From contig JAUVYD010000023.1 of NCBI GenBank assembly GCA_030603265.1, positions 1 through 10,906 of the forward strand: a stretch of DNA of 10,906 nucleotides, written 5' to 3'. The notes beneath the pieces are model-generated. The model did not search any database. It was not told the DNA's origin and saw nothing but the letters and a program-made list of their open reading frames with translations. Positions 5,775 to 10,906 of the stretch are shown here, in pieces; position 1 is the first letter of the stretch, and every line of letters begins with the position of its first letter. Position numbers and translations under genes: made by a program. The stretch comes from Dehalococcoidia bacterium (GTDB lineage: Bacteria > Chloroflexota > Dehalococcoidia > GIF9 > AB-539-J10).

Positions 5775-6815
5775 ATGAGGAAAGCCAACAAGAAATCACA
5801 AGAGAAGGAAGCGCGGAGAGCCTGGAAGAAGACGGCGGTCGTTGTCGGGTTTGTGTGCGTCGGAGTCGTGGTCGCAGTTGTCGCGATGAACTCAGACTGG
5901 CTGACAGCCCATTCCGCTGTGTCCGAGTCGACAGGACAGGAGACTGAAGTGTCCCCTGCCCCCAATACGGTGCCGGCGATACTCAGAGTGACGCCGGCCA
6001 CCGACCGGATAGCGCCTCTTGACCGCTGTCAGCTCATCTGCGAGGCCGAGGACGATGATGGCGATGCGCTCACCTACACGTGGGTGGCAAGCCAGGGTGA
6101 CGTCTTCGGAGACGGGGCGACTATCGAGTGGGGTGCCCCTGGTACCGAGGGACTCTTTCGCCTGTCGGTCACTGTGGATGACGGCGGCGGCGGCACTGCA
6201 GAGTACTCCACCACTCTGCGGGTCAAGGAGAACTACGCTCCGGAGTTTGTGTCGGTGCCTGCATTCACGGAAGGGATTCGCCCGGGCGAGTCCGCCTACA
6301 TACCATGTTCTGCGCAGGATGCTGATGGCGACGTCGTAACGTACGAATGGAATGCCACCCACGGTGAACTGTTTGGAGAGGGCTCTTCCGTTGTGTGGCT
6401 TGCACCTGCCGAATCCGGCTCTTACCTCGTAACGGTGTTTGCACGTGACACATACGGCGGGGAATCGAGACGTGATGTCCTCATCAACGTAACACCGGCC
6501 ACATCGCCGAGACTTGGCAGATTCGTAGTCAAGGCCATTGACCACGACATGCTGCAATTCGAGGCTGACGTGTGGGAGATCTTCCAGAGTCGCTCCTGCA
6601 GCGTCAAATGTATGGTCGTGGAGGGGGATGAGCCGTTCACCTATATGTGGACCGTCGACCAGGGCGAATTGACGGCCGACGGCGCAACGGCAAGGTGGGA
6701 CGCCCCCGAAGAACGCGGGCCGGCAACCATTTCGGTTGACGTCACCGACGTGAACGGGAACACAACCACCGGCATTGTCCTCATGTATGTTGAGACCTGC
6801 ACCTGCGCGTTCTAG
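5775..6815 (+). CDS. Membrane-anchored triple Ig/PKD-like domain protein with C-terminal CxC tail
   Basis: The product has 346 residues from ATG 5775, chosen for its GGAGGG site and because it puts a basic N-terminus (MRKANKKSQ) before the membrane anchor at about 20-38. Three similar beta-sandwich domains follow, at roughly 65-150, 153-240 and 255-340. Each has a Cys in the second strand (LICEAED, YIPCSAQD, SVKCMVV). Each then has a Tyr-x-Trp strand (TYTWVASQG, TYEWNATHG, TYMWTVDQG) and a Trp-(x)2-Pro element (IEWGAP, VVWLAP, ARWDAP). Domains 1 and 2 also carry D-x-DGD loops that could bind calcium. The protein ends VETCTCAF, with Cys342-Thr-Cys344. Domain type and tail show it is a longer paralogue of the 5038-5601 product. 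It is probably extracytoplasmic and anchored; no enzymatic motif is visible. The TAG is overlapped by the stop of a decayed minus-strand frame. Confidence 0.78.
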   Translation: MRKANKKSQEKEARRAWKKTAVVVGFVCVGVVVAVVAMNSDWLTAHSAVSESTGQETEVSPAPNTVPAILRVTPATDRIAPLDRCQLICEAEDDDGDALTYTWVASQGDVFGDGATIEWGAPGTEGLFRLSVTVDDGGGGTAEYSTTLRVKENYAPEFVSVPAFTEGIRPGESAYIPCSAQDADGDVVTYEWNATHGELFGEGSSVVWLAPAESGSYLVTVFARDTYGGESRRDVLINVTPATSPRLGRFVVKAIDHDMLQFEADVWEIFQSRSCSVKCMVVEGDEPFTYMWTVDQGELTADGATARWDAPEERGPATISVDVTDVNGNTTTGIVLMYVETCTCAF

Positions 6816-7200
6816 GCACCGGTGAGCCTGCAGCACAGTGTCCGGCCGTTGTAGGTTCTGCTGACGGCGTAGCCGCGCATCTTGAAGTACCGGAGGTTTG
6901 CCACGGCCTTGCCCATGGCAATCCGCTTCTGCACCGGTTCTCGGCGTGCTTGTCCAGGTGTCTGGCCGGGATTGCCCACCATTCCGGTGCGCCGGCATGA
7001 ATCCTCCGATCCAGGTGGCCATCATGCGTCAACACGGCGAGCTCAGACCGATATGGAACCCAGAAATAGTAACGCAGGGCTCAAGGGACACGCGGCGTGA
7101 CTGCCGCGGCATACTGTTCGCCGTCCTCAAACGCTGCCGTCAGCTCCTGGAGCCCCCTCACGTGGTGGTTCTTCAACTCGTCCGAGCTTCCAGGAAGCGA
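6812..7200 (-). pseudogene. Decayed unrecognised coding sequence
   Basis: No intact gene fits 6816-7484, but the minus strand from 7200 to 6812 reads as protein-like text in three pieces. Piece one runs from 7200 and includes GSSDELKNHHVRGLQELTAAF and then EDGEQYAAAV. It stops at a TGA at 7083-7081. The same frame continues with ALRYYFWVPYRSELAVL, THDGHLD, APEWWAIPARHLDKHAEN to about 6937. A one-base-type frameshift at about 6934-6937 then leads to VQKRIAMGKAVANLRYFKMR, GYAVSRTYNG, ending at TAG 6812. Amino-acid composition looks natural throughout, unlike the plus-strand frames here. I do not recognise the family and see no start codon or mobile-element ends. A sequencing error could explain the shift, but the in-frame stop makes decay more likely. 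Confidence 0.45.
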
Positions 7201-7207
7201 CTACGAA

Positions 7208-7399
7208 TACCCAGGCCAGGAAGGTTAGGGTTTGCAGGTGTGTGCGTGTAGCCAAGGAGCGGGGTCGGAACTGACGAGTGTGTGCACTTGCCGGAATCAA
7301 CTCCAGCCTGTCCACTCGCTGCCATACTGGTAGCTTCCGCAGTACCGTCACATCGGACGAGGGTGATGTGTCACCAATGATATGGACGAGTACAGCCCG
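7208..7399. other. Non-coding gap, no supported gene
   Basis: I see no convincing gene here. A small perfect stem-loop (GGTGA-TGTG-TCACC, 7362-7375) lies upstream of the exonuclease promoter. A minus-strand open frame crosses the region but continues antisense into the exonuclease gene and has no ribosome site, so I treat it as spurious or as further decay of the neighbouring pseudogene. Confidence 0.4.
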
Positions 7400-7428
7400 T
7401 TGACTTGACGCACGTGCGGGCTTACGAT
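7400..7428 (+). promoter_or_regulatory. Predicted sigma70-type promoter of the exonuclease gene
   Basis: TTGACT (7400-7405) and TACGAT (7423-7428) are spaced by 17 bases. They would start transcription near 7435, about 50 bases ahead of ATG 7485. An overlapping TTGACG at 7405-7410 has no matching -10 box. Confidence 0.45.
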
Positions 7429-7484
7429 TGACGCGGCGCGAGAACCTGTTGCAGCGGCAATGCGTCGCGCCGGAGAGGAGAGTA

Positions 7485-8285
7485 ATGGAGCACCTGGTAT
7501 TCGACAAACCAATTGTCTTTTTCGATCTTGAGACAACCGGCATCAGTGCGCCGCATGACCGTATAGTGGAGTTCTCCGGCATCAAGCTGCACCCGGATGG
7601 TCACAGGGATACCAAGAGCATGCGGATGAACCCGAACATGCCGATTCCTAAGAGTGCAACGGCTGTGCATGGAATCACCAACGCTGACGTAGCGGGGCTG
7701 CCTACTTTCGCATACTACGCAGTTGAGCTGGCCGAGTTCTTCGGTGATGCGGACCTTGGAGGTTTCGGCGTGAGCAGGATGGACATACCTCTCATCGAGA
7801 CCGAATTCCGCCGCGCGGGCGTGGAGGTCTCCCGCGTGGGGCGTCGCGTGGTCGATGCCCAGATACTGTTCCACTTGCTGGAGCCGAGGGACTTGTCTGC
7901 TGCCTATAAGAAGTACTGTGGCGCCGAACTTGAGAACTCCCACAGCGCGGATGCGGATACCGAGGCGTCCCTGGCCGTGGTTGAGGGCATTCTTGGAATG
8001 CATCCCGAACTGCCGCGCAGCGTTGAGGGACTGAACGCCGTGTGCAACAAGGAGCAGGAGAACTGGATAGACTCGCAGGGGAAGTTCCAGTGGATGAATG
8101 ATGAGGCGGTGCTTGGCTTCGGCAAGTACAAGAATGTGCCTGTCAGAGACTTGGTCAAGAAGGCGCCGGGCTATCTCGATTGGATGGTCAAGAGCGATTT
8201 TCCTGACGATACCAAGCAGGTTGCCGAGCGGGCGCTTCGAGGGGAGTTCCCTTCCCGCCCACAGGCTCCCGACAATGACGACTAG
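7485..8285 (+). CDS. DnaQ-like DEDDh 3'-5' exonuclease with C-terminal FGKY module
   Basis: The product is predicted to remove nucleotides from 3' ends of DNA or RNA using two divalent metal ions. From ATG 7485 (GGAGAGGAG upstream) it has 266 residues. Exo motif I is FFDLETTG (Asp14, Glu16), and a conserved ATAVHGITNADVAGLP segment lies at about 58-73. Exo II is in GGFGVSRMDIPLI (Asp100). Exo III is HSADAD (His153 and Asp158, the H-x4-D of the DEDDh class), so the active site is complete. Residues about 185-240 form an extra module with FGKYKNVPVRDL and GYLDWMVKSDF, resembling the DUF3820 family often fused to such exonucleases. It is not the epsilon subunit proper; a stand-alone repair or RNA-processing exonuclease is likelier. 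An in-frame start at 7428 exists but overlaps the predicted -10 box. The gene converges on the Cas4-like gene with only 37 bases between stops. Confidence 0.9.
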   Translation: MEHLVFDKPIVFFDLETTGISAPHDRIVEFSGIKLHPDGHRDTKSMRMNPNMPIPKSATAVHGITNADVAGLPTFAYYAVELAEFFGDADLGGFGVSRMDIPLIETEFRRAGVEVSRVGRRVVDAQILFHLLEPRDLSAAYKKYCGAELENSHSADADTEASLAVVEGILGMHPELPRSVEGLNAVCNKEQENWIDSQGKFQWMNDEAVLGFGKYKNVPVRDLVKKAPGYLDWMVKSDFPDDTKQVAERALRGEFPSRPQAPDNDD

Positions 8286-8302
8286 TATCCTGTTGGATGT
8301 CT

Positions 8303-8318
8303 GAGTGCGAGAGTGCGA
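8303..8318 (+). repeat. Tandem 8-base direct repeat between convergent genes
   Basis: GAGTGCGA occurs twice in direct succession in the 37-base gap between the convergent exonuclease and Cas4-like genes. No stem-loop with a T-run is visible, so no intrinsic terminator is called. It is probably a local slippage product. Confidence 0.5.
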
Positions 8319-8322
8319 GAGC

Positions 8323-9114
8323 CTACGCGAGCGATGAGTCGCACACTCTCTTGTAGCGGCAGGCACGGCACCGGGCCTCGCTCGTTGTAGGTTGTGCTTC
8401 GCGTTCACCGGTCCAGAACTGGAGAGCCCAGTCGAGGTCGTTCTGCACCTGCTCGCGGTCGAACGGAAAGCTCTGGCTGATGCACGAACCCCGCTCGCAT
8501 GTGTAGCTGGCTGTCTCTCCTGACAGGATGGCGCAGTCGCCGGATGCCAGCCGGTCACAGTTGTAGCACTCCCTCTTGAAGACGTTGATGCGGTAGAGGG
8601 TGGAACTGGTGTCGAAGCCCATCTCGCCGAGGCCCAGGCAATAGAGTCCTGCCTGGACGTGATACGTCGAGTAGACGCCGAGGCTGCCGCTGAATTTTCG
8701 CTCTGCCACGAGGTCTACGCCACCTCCCCGGAACCAGGCCTCGTCAACGAAGCCGGTCACGGTCACGCCGTTGTGCTGCCAGCCGATGCGGAATTCGTAG
8801 ATGCAGAGTGGCTTCTCACGCTCCACAAGCGCCTGCGACACTGCCTCCTCGTGCGTCATCGGAACGCCGAGGGCCGCGACCGCCTCATGACCCGTGGTGC
8901 CATTCCGCATCTCCTGTGTTGGCGCAAGAGGCCTCTCGATGCCAAGCTGGACGGCTTTTTCGCAGTAGAACTGCTGGGCGATGCTACTAACCGCCACCGT
9001 GTGGCGCCCGAAACGGAGCGTCGACACGCCGCTCCTGGCGGCACGAACGACACGCTCGTAGCGGGTGAGGATGTCCCCGGCGAGGGCAGCCTGTCGGAGC
9101 AGGTCTTCATCCAT
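8323..9114 (-). CDS. Cas4-like PD-(D/E)XK nuclease with Fe-S cluster and extra cysteines
   Basis: The product is a predicted DNA exonuclease of the Cas4/RecB-nuclease/AddB type. It has 263 residues from ATG 9114. Residues in order are Cys51 (FYCEKAVQL), His76 in GHEA, Asp124 in GFVDEA, Glu138 and Lys140 in ERK, and the QxxxY motif (Gln154, Tyr158). The C-terminal C249-x2-C252-x5-C258 joins Cys51 to form the standard 4Fe-4S site, and the nuclease core is intact. Between QxxxY and that triplet lies an insert with five more cysteines (183, 186, 194, 206, 211), which could bind a second metal. The start is uncertain: ATG 9135 and TTG 9174 are also in frame, and none has a clear ribosome site. No CRISPR repeats or cas1/cas2 are in the window, so I read it as a free-standing nuclease in repair or mobile DNA processing. 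It follows the lipoprotein gene on the same strand. Confidence 0.85.
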   Translation of the reverse strand: MDEDLLRQAALAGDILTRYERVVRAARSGVSTLRFGRHTVAVSSIAQQFYCEKAVQLGIERPLAPTQEMRNGTTGHEAVAALGVPMTHEEAVSQALVEREKPLCIYEFRIGWQHNGVTVTGFVDEAWFRGGGVDLVAERKFSGSLGVYSTYHVQAGLYCLGLGEMGFDTSSTLYRINVFKRECYNCDRLASGDCAILSGETASYTCERGSCISQSFPFDREQVQNDLDWALQFWTGEREAQPTTSEARCRACRYKRVCDSSLA

Positions 9115-9192
9115 GGGTACGTGTGCGGTATCCATACGTATGCAAGCAGGGATAGACGAATCGCCGCCGCCCAATCACGCGAGACGGTCTGG

Positions 9193-10209
9193 CTAGTCGA
9201 GCCAGTACCAGGACGCGTATTCCGGCGAGACGAGAATGCGTACGTCGCAGGGAACAGAGATGTGGTTGCCCTGGAACCCCGGGAACTCGCGAGTCCCGGT
9301 CTCGTAGAGCCATCTGCCGCTCTCGGGCGAGGCCTCATCGTCGAAGAGGCCGTCGCCGTCATCTATCTGCTCGACGATGAAGCTGTCCACCGGGGCGGCA
9401 TCGCTGGCGCCGCCATACCAGGTGAGCTTCATCTGGTTGAGCTTCTTCTGGTCGGCCAGACTCAGGAGAACGTCAAGGGCCGTTATTGTCCCCGGCTGGA
9501 GCAGGTCTGCTCGCACGTCGTGGCAGCTGACGGGAACGTCATTGAACACTACGGTGCCGATGCGCACCTCCGGGATGACGACCCTGCCCAGATTGAGTGA
9601 CTTGCGTGCGACTTCGCCCGCGAAGCTGTTGTAGATGCGCCCGAGGTAGTCCTCGTTCTGGCGGAGTAGCCGCAGTTGTGTGCTGTCTTTGTACGGGTAC
9701 ATGTCCATGCGGAAGACGTTGATGTCGTACCATCCGCCTGCGTAGTGCGCCCGGTACCACCAGTTCATCTCACCGTCGATTTCCTCGATGACATAGGTGT
9801 CGAGGCGGCTGTCGTAGTGGTAGCTCATGGTGAACCAGCCCTCGTCTGCAAGGTGAGCCACGACGTCGAAAAGGGAGAAGTGACCGTGCCAGAAGATGTC
9901 GGGGCGAAGTGCCGGCACCTCGGAAGGATCGAAGGTGAAGGAGCCCAGACCCTCAATGTCAACGGTTCCTTCAAACGAAGCGATTCGTGCCGTAGGTGCG
10001 TCGGACGGCACAGCCCAATTGCCTTCTTGGGGGAGGTAGTACGACGCCGTTGAGGGCCCAAGAGAATCCCGAACGGAACCTGGAGGAGCGGGCGCCCCGG
10101 GGGCAGCTTGCTCGGATGAGGCAGGGGCGCACGACACAGTCACCGTCAGGGCGACGGCAAGGGCTGCGAAGAGCCGGAGGTATCCGCTGGCTGCTACCTG
10201 CCCTCTCAT
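9193..10209 (-). CDS. Secreted lipoprotein with two DUF4430-like repeats
   Basis: The product has 338 residues from ATG 10209, which has AAGGAG six bases upstream; the frame stays open to 10311 but without a signal-like N-terminus. A basic start and hydrophobic stretch (about 10-25) end in TVSC, a weak lipobox, with Cys27 as the likely lipidation site. An Ala/Pro/Ser-rich linker follows. The mature part holds two similar halves. The first has FSLFDVVAHLADEG (111-124) then YVIEEIDGEMNWWY (139-152). The second has TITALDVLLSLADQK (241-255) then FIVEQIDDGDG and GRWLY (277-302). This order of a V-x-D-x-L helix, an I-x-x-I-D/N-G turn and a W-W/L-Y strand resembles the DUF4430/transcobalamin C-terminal-like domain. 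Only Cys229 and Cys321 occur in the mature region, both in the second half, and could form a disulfide. A binding or surface role is likely; the ligand is unknown. Confidence 0.72.
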   Translation of the reverse strand: MRGQVAASGYLRLFAALAVALTVTVSCAPASSEQAAPGAPAPPGSVRDSLGPSTASYYLPQEGNWAVPSDAPTARIASFEGTVDIEGLGSFTFDPSEVPALRPDIFWHGHFSLFDVVAHLADEGWFTMSYHYDSRLDTYVIEEIDGEMNWWYRAHYAGGWYDINVFRMDMYPYKDSTQLRLLRQNEDYLGRIYNSFAGEVARKSLNLGRVVIPEVRIGTVVFNDVPVSCHDVRADLLQPGTITALDVLLSLADQKKLNQMKLTWYGGASDAAPVDSFIVEQIDDGDGLFDDEASPESGRWLYETGTREFPGFQGNHISVPCDVRILVSPEYASWYWLD

Positions 10210-10265
10210 GAAACTCTCCTTCGTGGGGTACACGCGAAGTATGCCAGAAGAATCCTGGTTCGGCC

Positions 10266-10274
10266 AGTGTAGCA
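10266..10274 (-). promoter_or_regulatory. Possible extended -10 promoter for the lipoprotein
   Basis: The minus strand reads TGC-TACACT, with the -10 hexamer at 10271-10266, about 57 bases before ATG 10209. No good -35 box is visible. The divergent gap 10210-10450 has no gene I can support. Confidence 0.3.
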
Positions 10275-10331
10275 TGGTGATGATATGCCTCACGTAGTGA
10301 AACAGGGGCAATCGTCTCGCTGTCCGTCCAG

Positions 10332-10340
10332 TGCTAGAAT
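10332..10340 (+). promoter_or_regulatory. Possible extended -10 promoter for hyi
   Basis: TGC-TAGAAT (hexamer 10335-10340) is a good extended -10 element (five of six matches) about 110 bases ahead of ATG 10451. The -35 region is weak. It stands back to back with the minus-strand candidate at 10266-10274. Confidence 0.35.
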
Positions 10341-10450
10341 ACGCCCGCCTGTGGGCTGCTGCCGGTCATAGTGGGCCGGAAGGCTTCCCTCTCACGGTCA
10401 TGTGTTGGCAGCGCAGAGGCAATACGTGTGCCAGAGAGGAGAAACGAGAG

Positions 10451-10906
10451 ATGCTCAAGTTCAGCGCGAACCTCTCGATGTTGTTCAAGGAGGTCGATTT
10501 CCTCGATCGGTTTGAGCGCGCCGCGAAGGTGGGGTTCAAAGGGGTGGAGTTCCTGTTTCCCTATGAGTGGGATAAGGAGGAACTGCAGGAACGGATTCAG
10601 AAACACCGTCTCGAGATGGTGCTCTTCAATCTACCTGCAGGTCATTGGGGCGCTGGGGAAAGAGGACTGGCATGCCTGCCTGACCGGGTGGACGAGTTCC
10701 AAGAAGGTGTGGGGCTCGCGATAGAGTACGCAACAGCCCTCAAGTGTCGCCGTGTCAACTGCCTCGCGGGCATCCCTCCGGTGACCGTAGCTGACGAGAA
10801 GAAGTGGGAGACGCTGGTCTCCAACGTCCGCTTCGCGGCGGAAGAGACGCAGAAGGCAGGCGCCATGCTCGTTGTCGAGGCGCTCAACTCTCAGGACATG
10901 CCGGGC
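10451..10906 (+). CDS. hyi: Hydroxypyruvate isomerase, N-terminal part (cut by window end)
   Basis: The enzyme interconverts hydroxypyruvate and tartronate semialdehyde, usually in glyoxylate, glycolate or glycerate metabolism in the cytoplasm. The first 152 codons are present and open to the window edge; the family has about 260 residues. From ATG 10451 (GGAG nine bases upstream) the protein reads LKFSANLSMLF, GFKGVEFLFPYEWDKEEL, FNLPAGHWGAGERG, LACLPDRVDEF and RVNCLAG. These match E. coli Hyi segment by segment as I remember it, including the NLPAG-x-W-x-AGERG loop. The fold is the TIM barrel of the AP-endonuclease-2/xylose isomerase group. Glu143 in LVVEALN corresponds to the first catalytic Glu; the second lies beyond the window. 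The related OtnI (2-oxo-tetronate isomerase) is an alternative that the missing C-terminus and downstream genes could decide. Confidence 0.88.
   Translation, partial: MLKFSANLSMLFKEVDFLDRFERAAKVGFKGVEFLFPYEWDKEELQERIQKHRLEMVLFNLPAGHWGAGERGLACLPDRVDEFQEGVGLAIEYATALKCRRVNCLAGIPPVTVADEKKWETLVSNVRFAAEETQKAGAMLVVEALNSQDMPG

Noticed and set aside
5892..7025. Long minus-strand open frame (377 codons) antisense to the triple Ig/PKD gene
   Set aside because: Its composition is Arg/His/Gly-rich with no recognisable domain, and it lies opposite a gene with clear repeated domains, membrane anchor and ribosome site. Only its upstream end touches the pseudogene region, in a different frame from the protein-like pieces.
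7362..7375. GGTGA-TGTG-TCACC stem-loop upstream of the exonuclease promoter as an operator
   Set aside because: It is only five pairs, about 25 bases upstream of the -35 box, with no matching regulator in the window; too weak to call a site.
7422..8558. Minus-strand open frame of 378 codons opposite the exonuclease
   Set aside because: It is antisense to a complete DEDDh active site and has no family motifs.
8323..9114. Reading the Cas4-like gene as part of a CRISPR-Cas system
   Set aside because: No direct-repeat/spacer pattern and no cas1, cas2 or effector gene are visible anywhere in the window.
8659..9600. Plus-strand open frame of 313 codons opposite the Cas4-like and lipoprotein genes
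   Set aside because: It crosses two minus-strand genes with clear motifs and is rich in residues typical of antisense translation of GC-rich DNA.

Overview
The window is GC-rich bacterial DNA with short intergenic gaps, ATG/GTG/TTG starts, Shine-Dalgarno sites and several lipoprotein signal peptides. I see no rRNA, tRNA, insertion sequence or CRISPR array. The gene mix is a haloalkane dehalogenase, an ArsR/permease/thioredoxin/CcdA-type operon, a Cas4-like nuclease and hydroxypyruvate isomerase. That would suit a Chloroflexota-type environmental bacterium (for example Dehalococcoidia), but the assignment is only an impression.

Layout. (1) 143-1027, minus: type II haloalkane dehalogenase with an intact catalytic pentad. 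(2) 1084-1133: promoter and inverted-repeat operator in the divergent gap. (3) 1157-6815, plus: a seven-gene block. It holds an ArsR-family repressor, a COG0701 permease, a thioredoxin-like CxxC protein, an ArsF-like lipoprotein with a CxC motif, a CcdA/ArsG-type membrane protein, a second ArsF-like lipoprotein, and two membrane-anchored Ig/PKD-like proteins that both end in a T-C-x-C tail. (4) 6812-7200, minus: a decayed, unrecognised gene. (5) 7485-8285, plus: DnaQ-type 3'-5' exonuclease with a C-terminal FGKY module. (6) 8323-9114 and 9193-10209, minus: a Cas4-like Fe-S nuclease, and upstream of it a lipoprotein with two DUF4430-like repeats. (7) 10451 to the window end, plus: the N-terminal part of hydroxypyruvate isomerase.

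The most interesting part is 1157-6815. Its core resembles the organoarsenical arsEFG type of locus (thioredoxin-like protein, ArsF-like protein, ArsG/CcdA-like transporter) under an ArsR repressor. Two things set it apart: the ArsF-like lipoprotein is duplicated on either side of the transporter, and two anchored beta-sandwich proteins with a shared V-x-T-C-x-C-x-F C-terminus follow. Four consecutive predicted extracytoplasmic proteins therefore carry CxC motifs. A cytoplasmic thioredoxin passing electrons through the paired membrane cysteines of the CcdA-like protein to exofacial CxC proteins would explain the grouping; this is inference. The substrate (arsenical, other metalloid or metal, or nitroaromatic) cannot be read from the sequence.
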